Source of the DNA: Sva-07 sp963728195
GTDB taxonomy: Bacteria > Actinomycetota > Acidimicrobiia > Acidimicrobiales > Ilumatobacteraceae
Assembly (NCBI GenBank): GCA_963728195.1
Contig: CAVSIX010000014.1
Coordinates: 124,001 to 188,000, forward strand
Length of the DNA stretch: 64,000 bases
Reading direction: 5' to 3'
Of this stretch, positions 26,955 to 35,935 are shown piece by piece (position 1 is the stretch's first letter; each line of letters opens with the position of its first letter). A program made the translations under genes and the position numbers. The notes beneath the pieces are model-generated. The model did no database searches, was not told the origin of the DNA, and worked only from the letters and a program-made list of their open reading frames with translations.

Positions 26955-28205
26955 TCAGGTGGCGGGGTAGGCGGGGAACCGGGCGCACAGCTCCGAAACG
27001 TCCTTGCGGACGAGCTCGAGTTCGGCTGCGTCGTCACGATTGCGCAGCGCACGGGCGATGAAGCCGGCGATCAACGGCATCTCCGCTTCGGTCATCCCCT
27101 GCGTCGTGACCGACGGGGTGCCGATGCGCACGCCACTGGTGACGAACGGGCTGCGAGGATCGTCCGGGATCGTGTTCTTGTTGAGCGTGATGCCGGCGTC
27201 GTCGAGCTTGGCCTGAGCTTCCTTGCCGGTCAGCTCGGCGTCGAACGGCGTGAGGTCGACGACCATCAGATGGTTGTCGGTCCCGCCCGACACCAGCCGG
27301 AACCCCTCCTGCACGAGCGCCTCCGCGAGCGCCGACGCATTCTTCACGACCTGGTGGGCGTAGTCACGGAACGACGGATCGGCGGCTTCGCGGAAGGCGA
27401 CCGCCTTGCCGGCGATGACGTGTTCGAGCGGTCCGCCCTGCCAACCGGGGAACACCGCCTTGTCGATCGCCTTGGCGTGCTCGGCCTTGCAGAGGATCGC
27501 CCCGCCGCGCGGGCCGCGCAGTGTCTTGTGGGTGGTGAACGTGACCACGTCGGCGTAGGGCACCGGGTTGGGGTGGGCGCCACCCGCGACGAGGCCGGCG
27601 AGGTGGGCGATGTCGAACAGCAGGAGCGCACCGACCTCGTCGGCGATCTTCTTGAACGGCTCGGGATCGAGTCGCCGCGGATACGCAGTGGTGCCGGCGA
27701 CGATCATCTTCGGGCGATGCTCGAGCGCCAGCGCTCGGACGTCGTCCATGTCGATGCGGTCCTCGGCGCCGGTGCCGTAGGACACGAAGTGGTAGAGCAG
27801 CCCGCTCGCATTGACCGGTGAGCCGTGCGTGAGGTGACCACCGTGGTCGAGGCTGAGGCCGAGTACGGTGTCTCCCGGCTCGAGCAGCGCCTGGTACACG
27901 CACATGTTCGCGTTGGCGCCCGAGTGCGGCTGCACGTTCGCGTGATCGGCGCCGAACAGCGCCTTCACCCGGTCGATCGCGAGCTGTTCGATGTCGTCGA
28001 CGATTGCGTTGCCGCCGTAGTAGCGCTTGCCCGGATATCCCTCCGAGTACTTGTTGGTCAGCACGGAACCGACGGCGGCCATCACCGCCGGTGACGTGAA
28101 GTTCTCGCTGGCGATCAGCTGGATGCCCGTCGTCTGGCGTTCGACCTCACGCTCGATGAGGTTCATCACCTCGGTGTCGGGATCGGTGTCGGAGGGAAAC
28201 GGCAT
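26955..28205 (-). CDS. glyA: serine hydroxymethyltransferase
   Basis: A 416-residue PLP enzyme that interconverts serine and glycine while loading one-carbon units onto tetrahydrofolate in the cytoplasm. IQLIASENFTSPAV near the N-terminus and NKYSEGYPGKRYYGG are family signatures. The PLP Lys is in TFTTHKTLRGPRGG. The length is normal. It is 22 bp upstream of the WecA-type gene and downstream of rpiB, from which it is separated by a perfect family B hairpin, so its promoter probably lies within the ~60-bp gap. Confidence 0.96.
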   Translation of the reverse strand: MPFPSDTDPDTEVMNLIEREVERQTTGIQLIASENFTSPAVMAAVGSVLTNKYSEGYPGKRYYGGNAIVDDIEQLAIDRVKALFGADHANVQPHSGANANMCVYQALLEPGDTVLGLSLDHGGHLTHGSPVNASGLLYHFVSYGTGAEDRIDMDDVRALALEHRPKMIVAGTTAYPRRLDPEPFKKIADEVGALLLFDIAHLAGLVAGGAHPNPVPYADVVTFTTHKTLRGPRGGAILCKAEHAKAIDKAVFPGWQGGPLEHVIAGKAVAFREAADPSFRDYAHQVVKNASALAEALVQEGFRLVSGGTDNHLMVVDLTPFDAELTGKEAQAKLDDAGITLNKNTIPDDPRSPFVTSGVRIGTPSVTTQGMTEAEMPLIAGFIARALRNRDDAAELELVRKDVSELCARFPAYPAT

Positions 28206-28230
28206 CGGTGGTCCTCGTCGTTGATGGTGT

Positions 28231-28259
28231 GGTCACGAGGTGCCTGGCACCTCGTGACC
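28231..28259. terminator. family B hairpin after rpiB (perfect)
   Basis: GGTCACGAGGTGCC (28231-28244) and its exact complement (28246-28259) flank a single base; in practice the innermost pairs open to form a loop. It begins six bases beyond the rpiB stop on the minus strand and lies in the gap before glyA. No T tract follows. It is the best-preserved member of the family also found at 17348 and 42661. Confidence 0.75.
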
Positions 28260-28265
28260 AGTTGG

Positions 28266-28730
28266 TCAGAAATTGGCTTCGAGTTCGGTGAGCTGGTCGA
28301 CGCGCCGGGCGTGGCGACCGCCCTCGAAATCGGTGGTGAGAAACGTGGTGACGATCTCCTCGGCGAGACCTTCGCCGACGACCCGGGCACCGATCGACAA
28401 CACGTTGGCGTCGTTGTGAGCCCGCGCCATGCGCGCGGTGTACAGGCAGTTGCAGAGCGCGGCACGAACACCGCGCACCTTGTTGGCGGCGAGCTGTTCG
28501 CCCTGGCCGCTGCCGCCGAGCACGATCCCGACGTCGGCGTCGCCGTCGCGCACCGTGCGACCGACGCCCGCGCAGATCGCGGGGTAGTCGACCGATTCCG
28601 TGGAGTGGGTCCCCTGATCGTCGACCAGGTAGCCCTGCGCACGGAGCATCTCGACCAGATGTTGCTTCAGTTGGTATCCGGCGTGGTCGGAACCGATCGC
28701 GATCCGTCGTGCATCGGCGGCCACTTCCAT
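28266..28730 (-). CDS. rpiB: ribose 5-phosphate isomerase B
   Basis: A 154-residue isomerase of ribulose-5-phosphate and ribose-5-phosphate in the pentose phosphate pathway. The phosphate-binding start IAIGSDHAGYQLK, the VGIVLGGSGQGE loop, the catalytic Cys of the ALCNCLYTARMARAHN stretch and the NDANVLSIGARVVG element are all conserved. The ATG at 28730 (MEVAADARR) is chosen over longer open frame that would cross into the divergent thiolase gene. It is probably the first gene of the unit that continues with glyA. Confidence 0.92.
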   Translation of the reverse strand: MEVAADARRIAIGSDHAGYQLKQHLVEMLRAQGYLVDDQGTHSTESVDYPAICAGVGRTVRDGDADVGIVLGGSGQGEQLAANKVRGVRAALCNCLYTARMARAHNDANVLSIGARVVGEGLAEEIVTTFLTTDFEGGRHARRVDQLTELEANF

Positions 28731-28804
28731 ATCGGCCGAGTGTAGGTCGTCGCCACGCCGACGCCAGGTGTGAGTGGAACTCGACGGCTGCGTATGGTTC
28801 GGAC

Positions 28805-30316
28805 GTGACATCGCACCATCGACCCGCGTCCCGCCACCTCGACGATCGGACACCCGTCATCGTCGGTGTGGGGCAGTTCCTGAACCGCAGCGACTCGCTC
28901 GACGATGCGCTCGAGCCGGCCGCCCTGATGGAGCAGGCGGTGCTCGCCGCATCGACCGACGCCAAGCTCGACGGGCCGCCGAAGGCCGATGCGGTGCGGG
29001 TCGTCGGCCAGCTGTCGTGGCGCTACGGCAACCTGCCACGCTTCCTCGCCGAACGCCTCGGGCTGGCGCCGGCGCACCTCGACTACACGACGATGGGTGG
29101 CAACAGCCCGCAGTCACTCGTCAACATGACCGCGCTGCAGATCCAGTCGGGCGAGATCGACATCGCCATCCTCGCAGGAGGCGAGGCGACCCGGAGCCGC
29201 CAGCGGGGACGGGCCGCGGGCGTCGAGTTCGACTGGCCGAAGTCGGAGCCGGGCGACGAGCCGACGATCGTCGGCGACGACCTGCACATGGCGATGGACG
29301 CGGAGATCGAGCGAGGGATCGGCGCACCGGTCCAGATCTACCCGATGTTCGAGTCGGCGATCCGCGCGGCGTCGGGGCGATCGGTCGAGGAGCATCAGGC
29401 GCACCTCGGCCGGCTCTACGCCGGCCTCAGCAAGGTCGCTGCGCAGAATCCGTACGCGTGGATCCGCGACGAGAAGAGCGCCGACGAGATCGTCACCGTC
29501 ACCGACCGCAACCGGATGATCGGTTTGCCGTACCCGAAGCTGATGAACTCGAACAACGGCGTCGACATGGCAGCTGCACTCGTCATGTGCTCGGTCGGCG
29601 AGGCGCGGCGCCTCGGCGTTCCGGAGGACCGATGGGTGTTCCCGCACGCCGGAACCGACTGCCACGAGCACCAGTTCGTGTCCCATCGCGACACGTTCAC
29701 GCGCACACCGGCGATCGAGATCGGCGGGCGTCGGGTGCTGGAGCTGGCGGGCGTCGACATCGACGACATCTCGGTGATCGACCTGTACTCCTGCTTCCCC
29801 GCTGCCGTGCAGCTCGGCGCACGGTCGCTCGGCATCGACCTCGCCACGCGCCAGTGGTCGCGCACCGGCGGCATGACCTTCGCCGGCGGACCGTGGAACA
29901 ACTACGTGATGCACGCCATCGCCACCGTGGTCAACGACCTGCGCGACCGGCCCGGCGAGTACGGCTTGGTGTGGGCGAACGGCGGATTCGTCACCAAGCA
30001 CGCGTTCGGCGTGTACTCGACGACGCCTCCCGCCGAGTTCCGCCACGACAAGCCACAGGCGATCGTCGACGCCCTGCCGCGCCGCGAACTCGCCACGGTG
30101 GCCGAGGCCGCCGGGCCGGCAACGATCGAGGCCTACACCGTGATGTTCGATCGCGACGGTGCGCCCGAACGATCGATCGCCACCTTGCTGATCGACGACG
30201 GCCGCCGGGCCTGGGGTACGTCGAACTCCTCGGACGTCACCGCAGCGATGTGCGAGGGCGAGTGGGTGGGGCGCACCGTCGAGCTCGACGCGGCCGGCGA
30301 CCTGCACACCGCCTGA
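28805..30316 (+). CDS. thiolase-superfamily protein (acetyl-CoA acetyltransferase-like)
   Basis: A 503-residue thiolase-fold protein. The N-terminal half contains TMGGNSPQSLVNMTALQIQSGEIDIAILAGGEA, matching the element that normally carries the nucleophilic Cys, but here the position is occupied by Ser/Pro/Gln. The second half has DLYSCFPAAVQ and NGGFVTKHAFGVYST, the latter holding the conserved His. This subgroup is usual in actinobacteria (lipid and steroid metabolism) and is named acetyl-CoA acetyltransferase, but without the Cys it may not do classical thiolysis. The start is GTG 28805, in the 75-bp gap to the divergent rpiB. Confidence 0.8.
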   Translation: MTSHHRPASRHLDDRTPVIVGVGQFLNRSDSLDDALEPAALMEQAVLAASTDAKLDGPPKADAVRVVGQLSWRYGNLPRFLAERLGLAPAHLDYTTMGGNSPQSLVNMTALQIQSGEIDIAILAGGEATRSRQRGRAAGVEFDWPKSEPGDEPTIVGDDLHMAMDAEIERGIGAPVQIYPMFESAIRAASGRSVEEHQAHLGRLYAGLSKVAAQNPYAWIRDEKSADEIVTVTDRNRMIGLPYPKLMNSNNGVDMAAALVMCSVGEARRLGVPEDRWVFPHAGTDCHEHQFVSHRDTFTRTPAIEIGGRRVLELAGVDIDDISVIDLYSCFPAAVQLGARSLGIDLATRQWSRTGGMTFAGGPWNNYVMHAIATVVNDLRDRPGEYGLVWANGGFVTKHAFGVYSTTPPAEFRHDKPQAIVDALPRRELATVAEAAGPATIEAYTVMFDRDGAPERSIATLLIDDGRRAWGTSNSSDVTAAMCEGEWVGRTVELDAAGDLHTA

Positions 30317-30318
30317 GG

Positions 30319-31176
30319 TCAACCCACGGCGTCGTTGCCGGCGAGAATCCCCTGGTCGGGGCAGTTCCGCGCAATGTGATCGAACGTGCCAGGGGCCTCG
30401 GCCGCTGTCACCAACGACGGATCGGCGGCGATCGACGGCACATCGGCCGCAAACGCCGCGGTGGCCTCGGCCACCGGATCCATCACATCGTCCGCAACGG
30501 CGACGACGACATCGGGGTCGTCGACGCCGGCATCGACCAGCGCAGCCAACCACGCTCGGCCGAGCTGTTCGACCTGCTCCCCCGAGAGCCCGGCTGCGAG
30601 GAGTTCGTCGGACGCCCTGCCAGCCCGGCGGGCAAAGGGTCCGACGATGTCGTCGACGAACACGTCGCGTTCGGACACGATCGCATCGGGAAACTCGTCG
30701 GCCAACGTCTGCACCGCCGCCGACACCGCTCCCGCAGCGACCACTTCGAGCCGTGCGGCGGCGAGGGCGTCGGTCGCAACGGCCGACGCGAACGCCAACG
30801 CCTGGAACGACCCGGCGAACTCGCTCCACGCCCGGCAGAACGGATCCTCGCTCTCGATGCCCGGCACGCCTTGCTCCGGCACGGTGGCGATCGTGGCGGT
30901 CTCGTCGAGGGTCGTGGTCGTCGTGGTCGCCGTGGTCGTCGTGGTCGTCGTGGTCGCCGATGCGTCGGCCGTATCGACGTCCGACGGAGCCGACGTCGCC
31001 TCGGACGCGCCCGCCGTCGACGGGACTGCGGTCGCTGCTCCCCCATCGCTGTCGCTGTCGCTGCATCCGACCGCTGCGACGCCGGCGAATGCCACGGCTG
31101 CGACGCCCGCCAGTACCGGCCCCCGCCACCACGATCGACGACGCCACGATCGACGACGCCACGACCCTCGGTGCAT
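30319..31176 (-). CDS. putative lipoprotein with Thr-rich linker
   Basis: A 285-residue exported protein. A very basic N-terminus (several Arg-Arg-Ser-Trp repeats encoded by a tandem DNA repeat) leads into a hydrophobic segment ending VAAVGC, so Cys38 is the likely lipidation site. An acidic stretch and a Thr-rich linker (runs of eight and six Thr) follow, then a mostly helical, Ala/Asp-rich domain containing two Cys (in EDPFCRAWSEF and RNCPDQG) that could form a disulfide. I do not recognise the domain. It is convergent with the thiolase-like gene (2-bp gap) and has palindromic doublet A3 upstream. Confidence 0.7.
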   Translation of the reverse strand: MHRGSWRRRSWRRRSWWRGPVLAGVAAVAFAGVAAVGCSDSDSDGGAATAVPSTAGASEATSAPSDVDTADASATTTTTTTTATTTTTTLDETATIATVPEQGVPGIESEDPFCRAWSEFAGSFQALAFASAVATDALAAARLEVVAAGAVSAAVQTLADEFPDAIVSERDVFVDDIVGPFARRAGRASDELLAAGLSGEQVEQLGRAWLAALVDAGVDDPDVVVAVADDVMDPVAEATAAFAADVPSIAADPSLVTAAEAPGTFDHIARNCPDQGILAGNDAVG

Positions 31177-31231
31177 CGCTCCAGTGTGCCCGGCCAGCCT
31201 CGATCTCGATGCACGCCCGACCCCGAGCCAC

Positions 31232-31332
31232 CGATGAGCGAACCGACCACATACCGGCGCTTCGCTCATCGCACACCCCGACCCCGAGCCACCGATGAGC
31301 GAACCGACCACATACCGGCGCTTCGCTCATCG
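31232..31332. repeat. palindromic doublet A3 (two copies, 61 bp apart)
   Basis: Copies at 31232-31271 and 31293-31332, with 11-bp perfect arms CGATGAGCGAA and TTCGCTCATCG. Here the whole 61-bp unit is duplicated, including the flank CCCCGAGCCAC before each copy, and the interiors are identical, so the duplication looks recent or kept uniform. It lies between the divergent lipoprotein (start 31176) and nucleoside hydrolase (start 31365) genes. Confidence 0.9.
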
Positions 31333-31364
31333 CTCGGGGGGATGGGAGGTGCCATGCTCGGACG

Positions 31365-32309
31365 ATGCGACCCACCGTCCTGCTCGACTGCGATCCCGGT
31401 CACGACGATGCGATGGCGATCATCGCTGCGGCTCGCTACGCCGAGCTGATCGGGATCACGACCGTTGCCGGCAACGCACCGCTGGAACGGACCACGTACA
31501 ACGCGCTCGTCGTTCGCGACCTGCTGGGTATCGACGTTCCCGTGCATTCGGGGAGTGCCCAGCCACTGCTCGGCCCGCTCGGCCACGGTGCGGCTCACTC
31601 CGTTGCCGTCCACGGTGAGAGCGGTCTCGACGGGGCCGACCTGCCCCCACCCACGACGCCGCTGGACGGCACCGACGCCGTGGCGTTCATCGTCGAAACG
31701 TGCCGCTCGTTCGACGGCGTCTGGCTCGTGCCGGTCGGGCCGCTGACCAACATCGCACTCGCGTTGAGGACAGCGCCCGACATCGCAGATCGGATCGCCG
31801 GAATCTCGTTGATGGGCGGCGGCACGTTCGGCAACCGCACACCGATGGGCGAGTTCAACATCTGGGCCGATCCCGAGGCAGCCGCCATCGTGTTCGGCTC
31901 GGGTTGCCCGCTGGTGATGGCCGGCCTCGATGTGACCCACCAGTTCCAGGCGACGCCCGAACGGATCGCTCGCATCGATGCCCTTCCCGGCACTCTCGCC
32001 GACGTCCTGTCGCACCTGCTCGGCTTCTTCAGCGCCAACTACCTCCAGCGCCACGATCCCGGCTCGCTGCTCGGCGCCGCGGTGCACGACCCGCTCGCCG
32101 TGTTCGCCGTCACCCATCCTTGGTTGTTCGAGGGCACCGCACGCCACGTCGTCGTCGAGACTCGCGGCGAACACACCCGGGGCATGACCGTCATCGACCG
32201 GCGTTCGATCACCGATCGCAACGCACCGAACTGCAACGTGCTGACCGCCGTCGACGCCGACGCCGGCTTCGATCTGCTGATCGACGCCATTGCCCACTTC
32301 AGTCACTGA
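31365..32309 (+). CDS. inosine-uridine-preferring nucleoside hydrolase family protein
   Basis: A 314-residue enzyme that cleaves the N-glycosidic bond of nucleosides. The calcium/ribose-binding Asp cluster DCDPGHDDA is at residues 8-16, GPLTNIALAL in the middle and GEFNIWADPEAA further on, all family hallmarks. A His near the substrate base (in VTHQFQ) is present. The ATG start at 31365 follows palindromic doublet A3. Likely role: purine or pyrimidine salvage in the cytoplasm; exact base preference cannot be read. Confidence 0.9.
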   Translation: MRPTVLLDCDPGHDDAMAIIAAARYAELIGITTVAGNAPLERTTYNALVVRDLLGIDVPVHSGSAQPLLGPLGHGAAHSVAVHGESGLDGADLPPPTTPLDGTDAVAFIVETCRSFDGVWLVPVGPLTNIALALRTAPDIADRIAGISLMGGGTFGNRTPMGEFNIWADPEAAAIVFGSGCPLVMAGLDVTHQFQATPERIARIDALPGTLADVLSHLLGFFSANYLQRHDPGSLLGAAVHDPLAVFAVTHPWLFEGTARHVVVETRGEHTRGMTVIDRRSITDRNAPNCNVLTAVDADAGFDLLIDAIAHFSH

Positions 32310-32401
32310 GTCGGGCCTTTTCGCCGAGCTCGACCCGAGCACGCCGGGAACCTCGTCGAGCCGTGACGTCCGAAACCGCGCAGGTTTCCTACAGTGGGGC
32401 C

Positions 32402-34603
32402 GTGACCGACACCTTCCCGCGGCAGCACGCCAGGACGCAGCGATTCACGCTCGGTGAGCCTCGCAACGTCACCGTGTCACCGGACGGCCGACGTGTGGTG
32501 TTCCTGCGCAGCGCGGGTGGCAGCGACCCGGTGAATGCGTTGTGGGTGTTCGATGTCGACTCGGGGACCGAACGACCGGTCGCTGACCCCCAGCTCCTGC
32601 TCGCGACATCCGACGCGATCAACGAGGCGACCGACGAGCTGCCCGCCGAGGAGCGAGCCCGGCGTGAGCGCGCCCGCGAGGGCGCCGGCGGCATCACGTC
32701 CTATGCGACGGACCGCCAGGCCACCGTCGTCGCGTTCGCGTTGGCCGGGCGTCTCTTCGCCGGCGGGCTCGTGTCGGGCCAGGCGCGTGAACTCGCCGTC
32801 GACGGCCCCGTGTTCGACCCCCGACCGGATCCGACCGCCCGGCGGGTCGCCTACGTCAGCGGCCGCAGCCTGCGCATCGGAGAACTCGACGGGTCGTCGC
32901 GGGTGCTCGCGGGCGGTGACGGCGCCGAGCCCGACACCGTCTCGTGGGGCAGCGCCGACTTCATCGCCGCCGAGGAGATGGGTAGGTTCCGCGGGTACTG
33001 GTGGAGCCCCGACGGCACGACCATCGCCGCCTGCCGGGTCGACGATGCCGCCGTCGACCAGTGGGTGATCGCTGACCCGGCGCATCCCGAACGGCCGGCT
33101 CGCACCATCCGCTATCCAGCCGCCGGCACCGCGAACCCCGACGTCACGCTCCACCTGCTCGGCCTCGACGGGTCACGGACCGCCGTCGACTGGGATCGCG
33201 ACTTCTTCCCCTATCTCGCTGCCGTCGACTGGAGCGAGGCCGGGCTGATCCTGCTCGTGCAGGCCCGCGATCAGCAGGGCACGATGGTGCTGGGTGTCGA
33301 CACGAGCGACGGGCCGACACGCGGCGAGACCACCGTGCTCTCGCACGACTACGACGACGCCTGGGTCGAGCTCGTGGCGGGCACGCCGGCCCGACTCGCG
33401 GACGGACGGCTGGTCACTGCGGCCGATCGCGAGGGCGCTCGCCGCCTCCTCGTCGGCGGTGAACCGGTCACCCCGACGGACCTGCAGGTGCGCTCCGTCG
33501 TGTCGACCGGAGGTGCCGAACAGCCGGTGGTCACGTTCTGCGCCAATCCGATCGACGACGCCACCGAACTCCACGTGTGGCAGTGGACCGACGACGAGCT
33601 GCGGCCGATCACCACGGCTCCCGGCGTCCACGGCGCGGCCGTCGGCGGTTGCACCACCGTCGTGCGGTCGGCGACGCTCGCCCATCCGGGCACGACCACG
33701 GTCGTGCGCACGACGTCGGGCGACCACGAGATCGCGTCGTTCGCCGAAACCCCGCTCGTCGAACCGAATCTGCAACTCCTGACGGTCGGCGACCGCAACC
33801 TCGCCGTCGCCGTCCTGCTCCCCCGCGGTCACGATCCGGACGGACCACCCCTGCCCGTTTTGCTCGACCCCTACGGCGGGCCTCACGCGCTCCGGGTGAC
33901 CCGGGCCCACAACGCTCACCTCACGTCGCAGTGGTTCGCCGACCAGGGCTTCGCCGTGATCGTCGCCGACGGTCGTGGCACCCCCGGTCGTGGTTCCGAG
34001 TGGGAGCGTGCCATCCTCGGTGATCTCGCCGGACCGACGCTCGACGACCAGGTCGATGCCCTGCACGCCGTTGCGCAGCACGTGCCGGGCCTCGACCTCG
34101 ACCGTGTCGCGATCCGAGGATGGAGCTTCGGTGGCTATCTCGCCGCCCTCGCGGTGCTGCGCCGGCCCGACGTGTTCCATGCGGCGGTCGCCGGGGCGCC
34201 GGTCACCGAGTGGCGGCTGTACGACACCCACTACACCGAGCGCTACCTCGGCGACCCGGCGCACAGCCCCGAGCGGTACGACGCGAACTCGCTGTTGACG
34301 CTCGCCGCCGACTCGACCCGTCCCCTGTTGCTGATCCACGGGCTGGCCGACGACAACGTCGTCGCCGCCCACACGTTGCAGCTGTCGGCCGCGCTGCTCG
34401 CCGCCGGTCGCCCCCACGAGGTGCTGCCACTCGCCGGCGTCACCCACATGACGCCACAGGAGGAGGTGGCCGAGAACCTGCTGTTGCACCAGCTCGACTT
34501 CCTCCGCCGATCGCTGCCACCGTCCGCCAACCACTCGCCCACCAACCACTCGCCCACCGACCACTCCCCCACAGACCCCACCATCTCCAAGGAACCCTCG
34601 TGA
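32402..34603 (+). CDS. S9 family prolyl oligopeptidase (dipeptidyl peptidase IV-like)
   Basis: A 733-residue serine peptidase. The first ~480 residues form a beta-propeller of the DPP IV N-terminal type, and the last ~240 the alpha/beta hydrolase domain. The nucleophile is about Ser575 in RGWSFGGYLA; the Asp is in the GLADDNVV element and the His in GVTHMTPQEE. The C-terminal tail is a short tandem repeat (N/D-H-S-P-T units) encoded by repeated DNA at about 34533-34575. No signal peptide is seen, so it probably acts on peptides in the cytoplasm. The GTG at 32402 is chosen; another GTG at 32363 is possible. The stop overlaps the next gene's start. Confidence 0.88.
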   Translation: MTDTFPRQHARTQRFTLGEPRNVTVSPDGRRVVFLRSAGGSDPVNALWVFDVDSGTERPVADPQLLLATSDAINEATDELPAEERARRERAREGAGGITSYATDRQATVVAFALAGRLFAGGLVSGQARELAVDGPVFDPRPDPTARRVAYVSGRSLRIGELDGSSRVLAGGDGAEPDTVSWGSADFIAAEEMGRFRGYWWSPDGTTIAACRVDDAAVDQWVIADPAHPERPARTIRYPAAGTANPDVTLHLLGLDGSRTAVDWDRDFFPYLAAVDWSEAGLILLVQARDQQGTMVLGVDTSDGPTRGETTVLSHDYDDAWVELVAGTPARLADGRLVTAADREGARRLLVGGEPVTPTDLQVRSVVSTGGAEQPVVTFCANPIDDATELHVWQWTDDELRPITTAPGVHGAAVGGCTTVVRSATLAHPGTTTVVRTTSGDHEIASFAETPLVEPNLQLLTVGDRNLAVAVLLPRGHDPDGPPLPVLLDPYGGPHALRVTRAHNAHLTSQWFADQGFAVIVADGRGTPGRGSEWERAILGDLAGPTLDDQVDALHAVAQHVPGLDLDRVAIRGWSFGGYLAALAVLRRPDVFHAAVAGAPVTEWRLYDTHYTERYLGDPAHSPERYDANSLLTLAADSTRPLLLIHGLADDNVVAAHTLQLSAALLAAGRPHEVLPLAGVTHMTPQEEVAENLLLHQLDFLRRSLPPSANHSPTNHSPTDHSPTDPTISKEPS

Positions 34604-34995
34604 GCCGACGTCTCGAAGACCTGTACCGCGGCGTGGCCGTGCACGCCACCGCCGACCTCGAACATCGAGCAGCACTGGAACTGCTGGCACTGGTGATGTT
34701 GTCCGACGACAACATCAGCGACGAGGAGATCGAACTGCTCCGCGAGATCAGCGCCGAATGGCGCGAGGAGGGTGCGACGTTCGAGCAGTACATCCGTCCG
34801 GCGATCGAAGAGGCCCGCCACGCGATCGAACGCGGTCAGGTGGAGTCGTTCCTCGATTCGATCGACGGCCGCATCAGCAGCCGGGTCCTGCGGTCGGCGT
34901 TGTTCTCCGCAGCACGCGACCTCGCCGACGTCGACAGCGGCGTCAGCCCCGAAGAGGGCACGATCCTCGCCCAGGTCGCCGTTCGCTTCGACTGA
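34600..34995 (+). CDS. TerB-like helical protein
   Basis: A 131-residue all-helical protein. The stretch ALELLALVMLSDDNISDEEIELLREI, with an acidic DDNISDEE metal-like loop, resembles the TerB/DUF533 family linked to tellurite resistance and stress membranes, and a similar acidic loop recurs near the C-terminus (DVDSGVSPEEG). The family match is by pattern and is moderate. The GTG start overlaps the peptidase stop (GTGA) with an AAGGA upstream, so the pair are translationally coupled. Function unknown. Confidence 0.6.
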   Translation: MSRRLEDLYRGVAVHATADLEHRAALELLALVMLSDDNISDEEIELLREISAEWREEGATFEQYIRPAIEEARHAIERGQVESFLDSIDGRISSRVLRSALFSAARDLADVDSGVSPEEGTILAQVAVRFD

Positions 34996-35008
34996 CGCTC
35001 CGGTCGGT

Positions 35009-35935
35009 TCAGACCCGGCGGCGGGCGACGGCGACCCGATCGCGCCCGCTGAAATCGGGGCGGATCTCCACGTCGACGAAGTCCGCCCGGTGGAGCAGAT
35101 CGTCGACCGCACGGCCCTGATCGGCACCGATCTCGAGCACGAGGCTCCCCCCCGGCCGGAGTCGATCGGCAGCTCCGGCGGCCAGCGTCCGGATGTCGTC
35201 GAGCCCGTCGGAACCGGCGAACAGCGCATTCGACGGTTCCCAGTCGGCGACGCCCGCATCGAGGTCCGGCGAGCCGACGGCCACGTAGGGTGGGTTCGAC
35301 ACGATGACGTCGAACCGCGTGTCGCCGGGCAGGGCCTCGAACCACGATCCGTGCGCCACGCGCACGTTCGCCGCCGCCGGGCCGATGCCGGCGAGGTTCG
35401 AGCGCGCCACGTCGATGGCGTCGGCGCTGACGTCGGTGATCCACACCACCGTGCCGTGGCGGGGCAGTTCGACCGCCATCGACAACCCGATCGCGCCCGA
35501 CCCGGTACCGAGGTCCGCCACGGTCCGCGTCGGCCCGACCCGGGCAGCCAGACCGATCGCCACCTCGGCGACGAGTTCGGTCTCCGGCCGCGGGATCAGG
35601 ACCCGGCGATCGACTGCGAGGGTGAGCCGACGGAAACTCCATTCGCCGAGCACGTACTGCAACGGTTCGCCCGTGCGGAATCGTGCGACCATCGAATCGA
35701 GGTGCGACACCATACGCACCGACGCCGGCTCGTCGAGCCGGGCGAGGAAGTCGTCGCCATCGGCGCTCGCCGACGCGACCTCGCAGAGCCAGCGGGCCTG
35801 CATGCGATCGTCGACGGCTTCGGCGGTTTGCGCCCACAGCTCCCGCCACGTGACCGTCACACCACCGTCCGCACCTCCATCGTCCGCAGCTCCGCCGTCC
35901 TCGACCGGGCGGGCGGGGCCCGGGTCGCCGGTCAT
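35009..35935 (-). CDS. prmC: peptide chain release factor N5-glutamine methyltransferase
   Basis: A 308-residue SAM-dependent methyltransferase that methylates the Gln of the GGQ motif in release factors. The SAM motif ADLGTGSGAIGLSMA and the diagnostic VSNPPYV tetrapeptide that binds the Gln side chain are present. The ~25 residues at the very N-terminus are acidic and poorly conserved. ATG at 35935 overlaps the prfA stop by four bases (ATGA), the classic prfA-prmC coupling. The tsaC gene that often follows is not here; the next gene is convergent. Confidence 0.92.
   Translation of the reverse strand: MTGDPGPARPVEDGGAADDGGADGGVTVTWRELWAQTAEAVDDRMQARWLCEVASASADGDDFLARLDEPASVRMVSHLDSMVARFRTGEPLQYVLGEWSFRRLTLAVDRRVLIPRPETELVAEVAIGLAARVGPTRTVADLGTGSGAIGLSMAVELPRHGTVVWITDVSADAIDVARSNLAGIGPAAANVRVAHGSWFEALPGDTRFDVIVSNPPYVAVGSPDLDAGVADWEPSNALFAGSDGLDDIRTLAAGAADRLRPGGSLVLEIGADQGRAVDDLLHRADFVDVEIRPDFSGRDRVAVARRRV

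Noticed and set aside
28206..28265. Riboswitch ahead of glyA
   Set aside because: The gap is about 60 bp and filled by a simple palindrome shared with unrelated genes, with no glycine or other aptamer features.
30900..30960. Poly-Thr linker DNA repeats as a mobile or phage feature
   Set aside because: Thr-rich linkers recur in several exported proteins in this window and are ordinary low-complexity spacers.
31221..31340. Short proteins starting at the ATG inside the palindromes
   Set aside because: The similar peptides read at three loci follow from the repeat sequence itself; changes between copies are not biased toward third codon positions.
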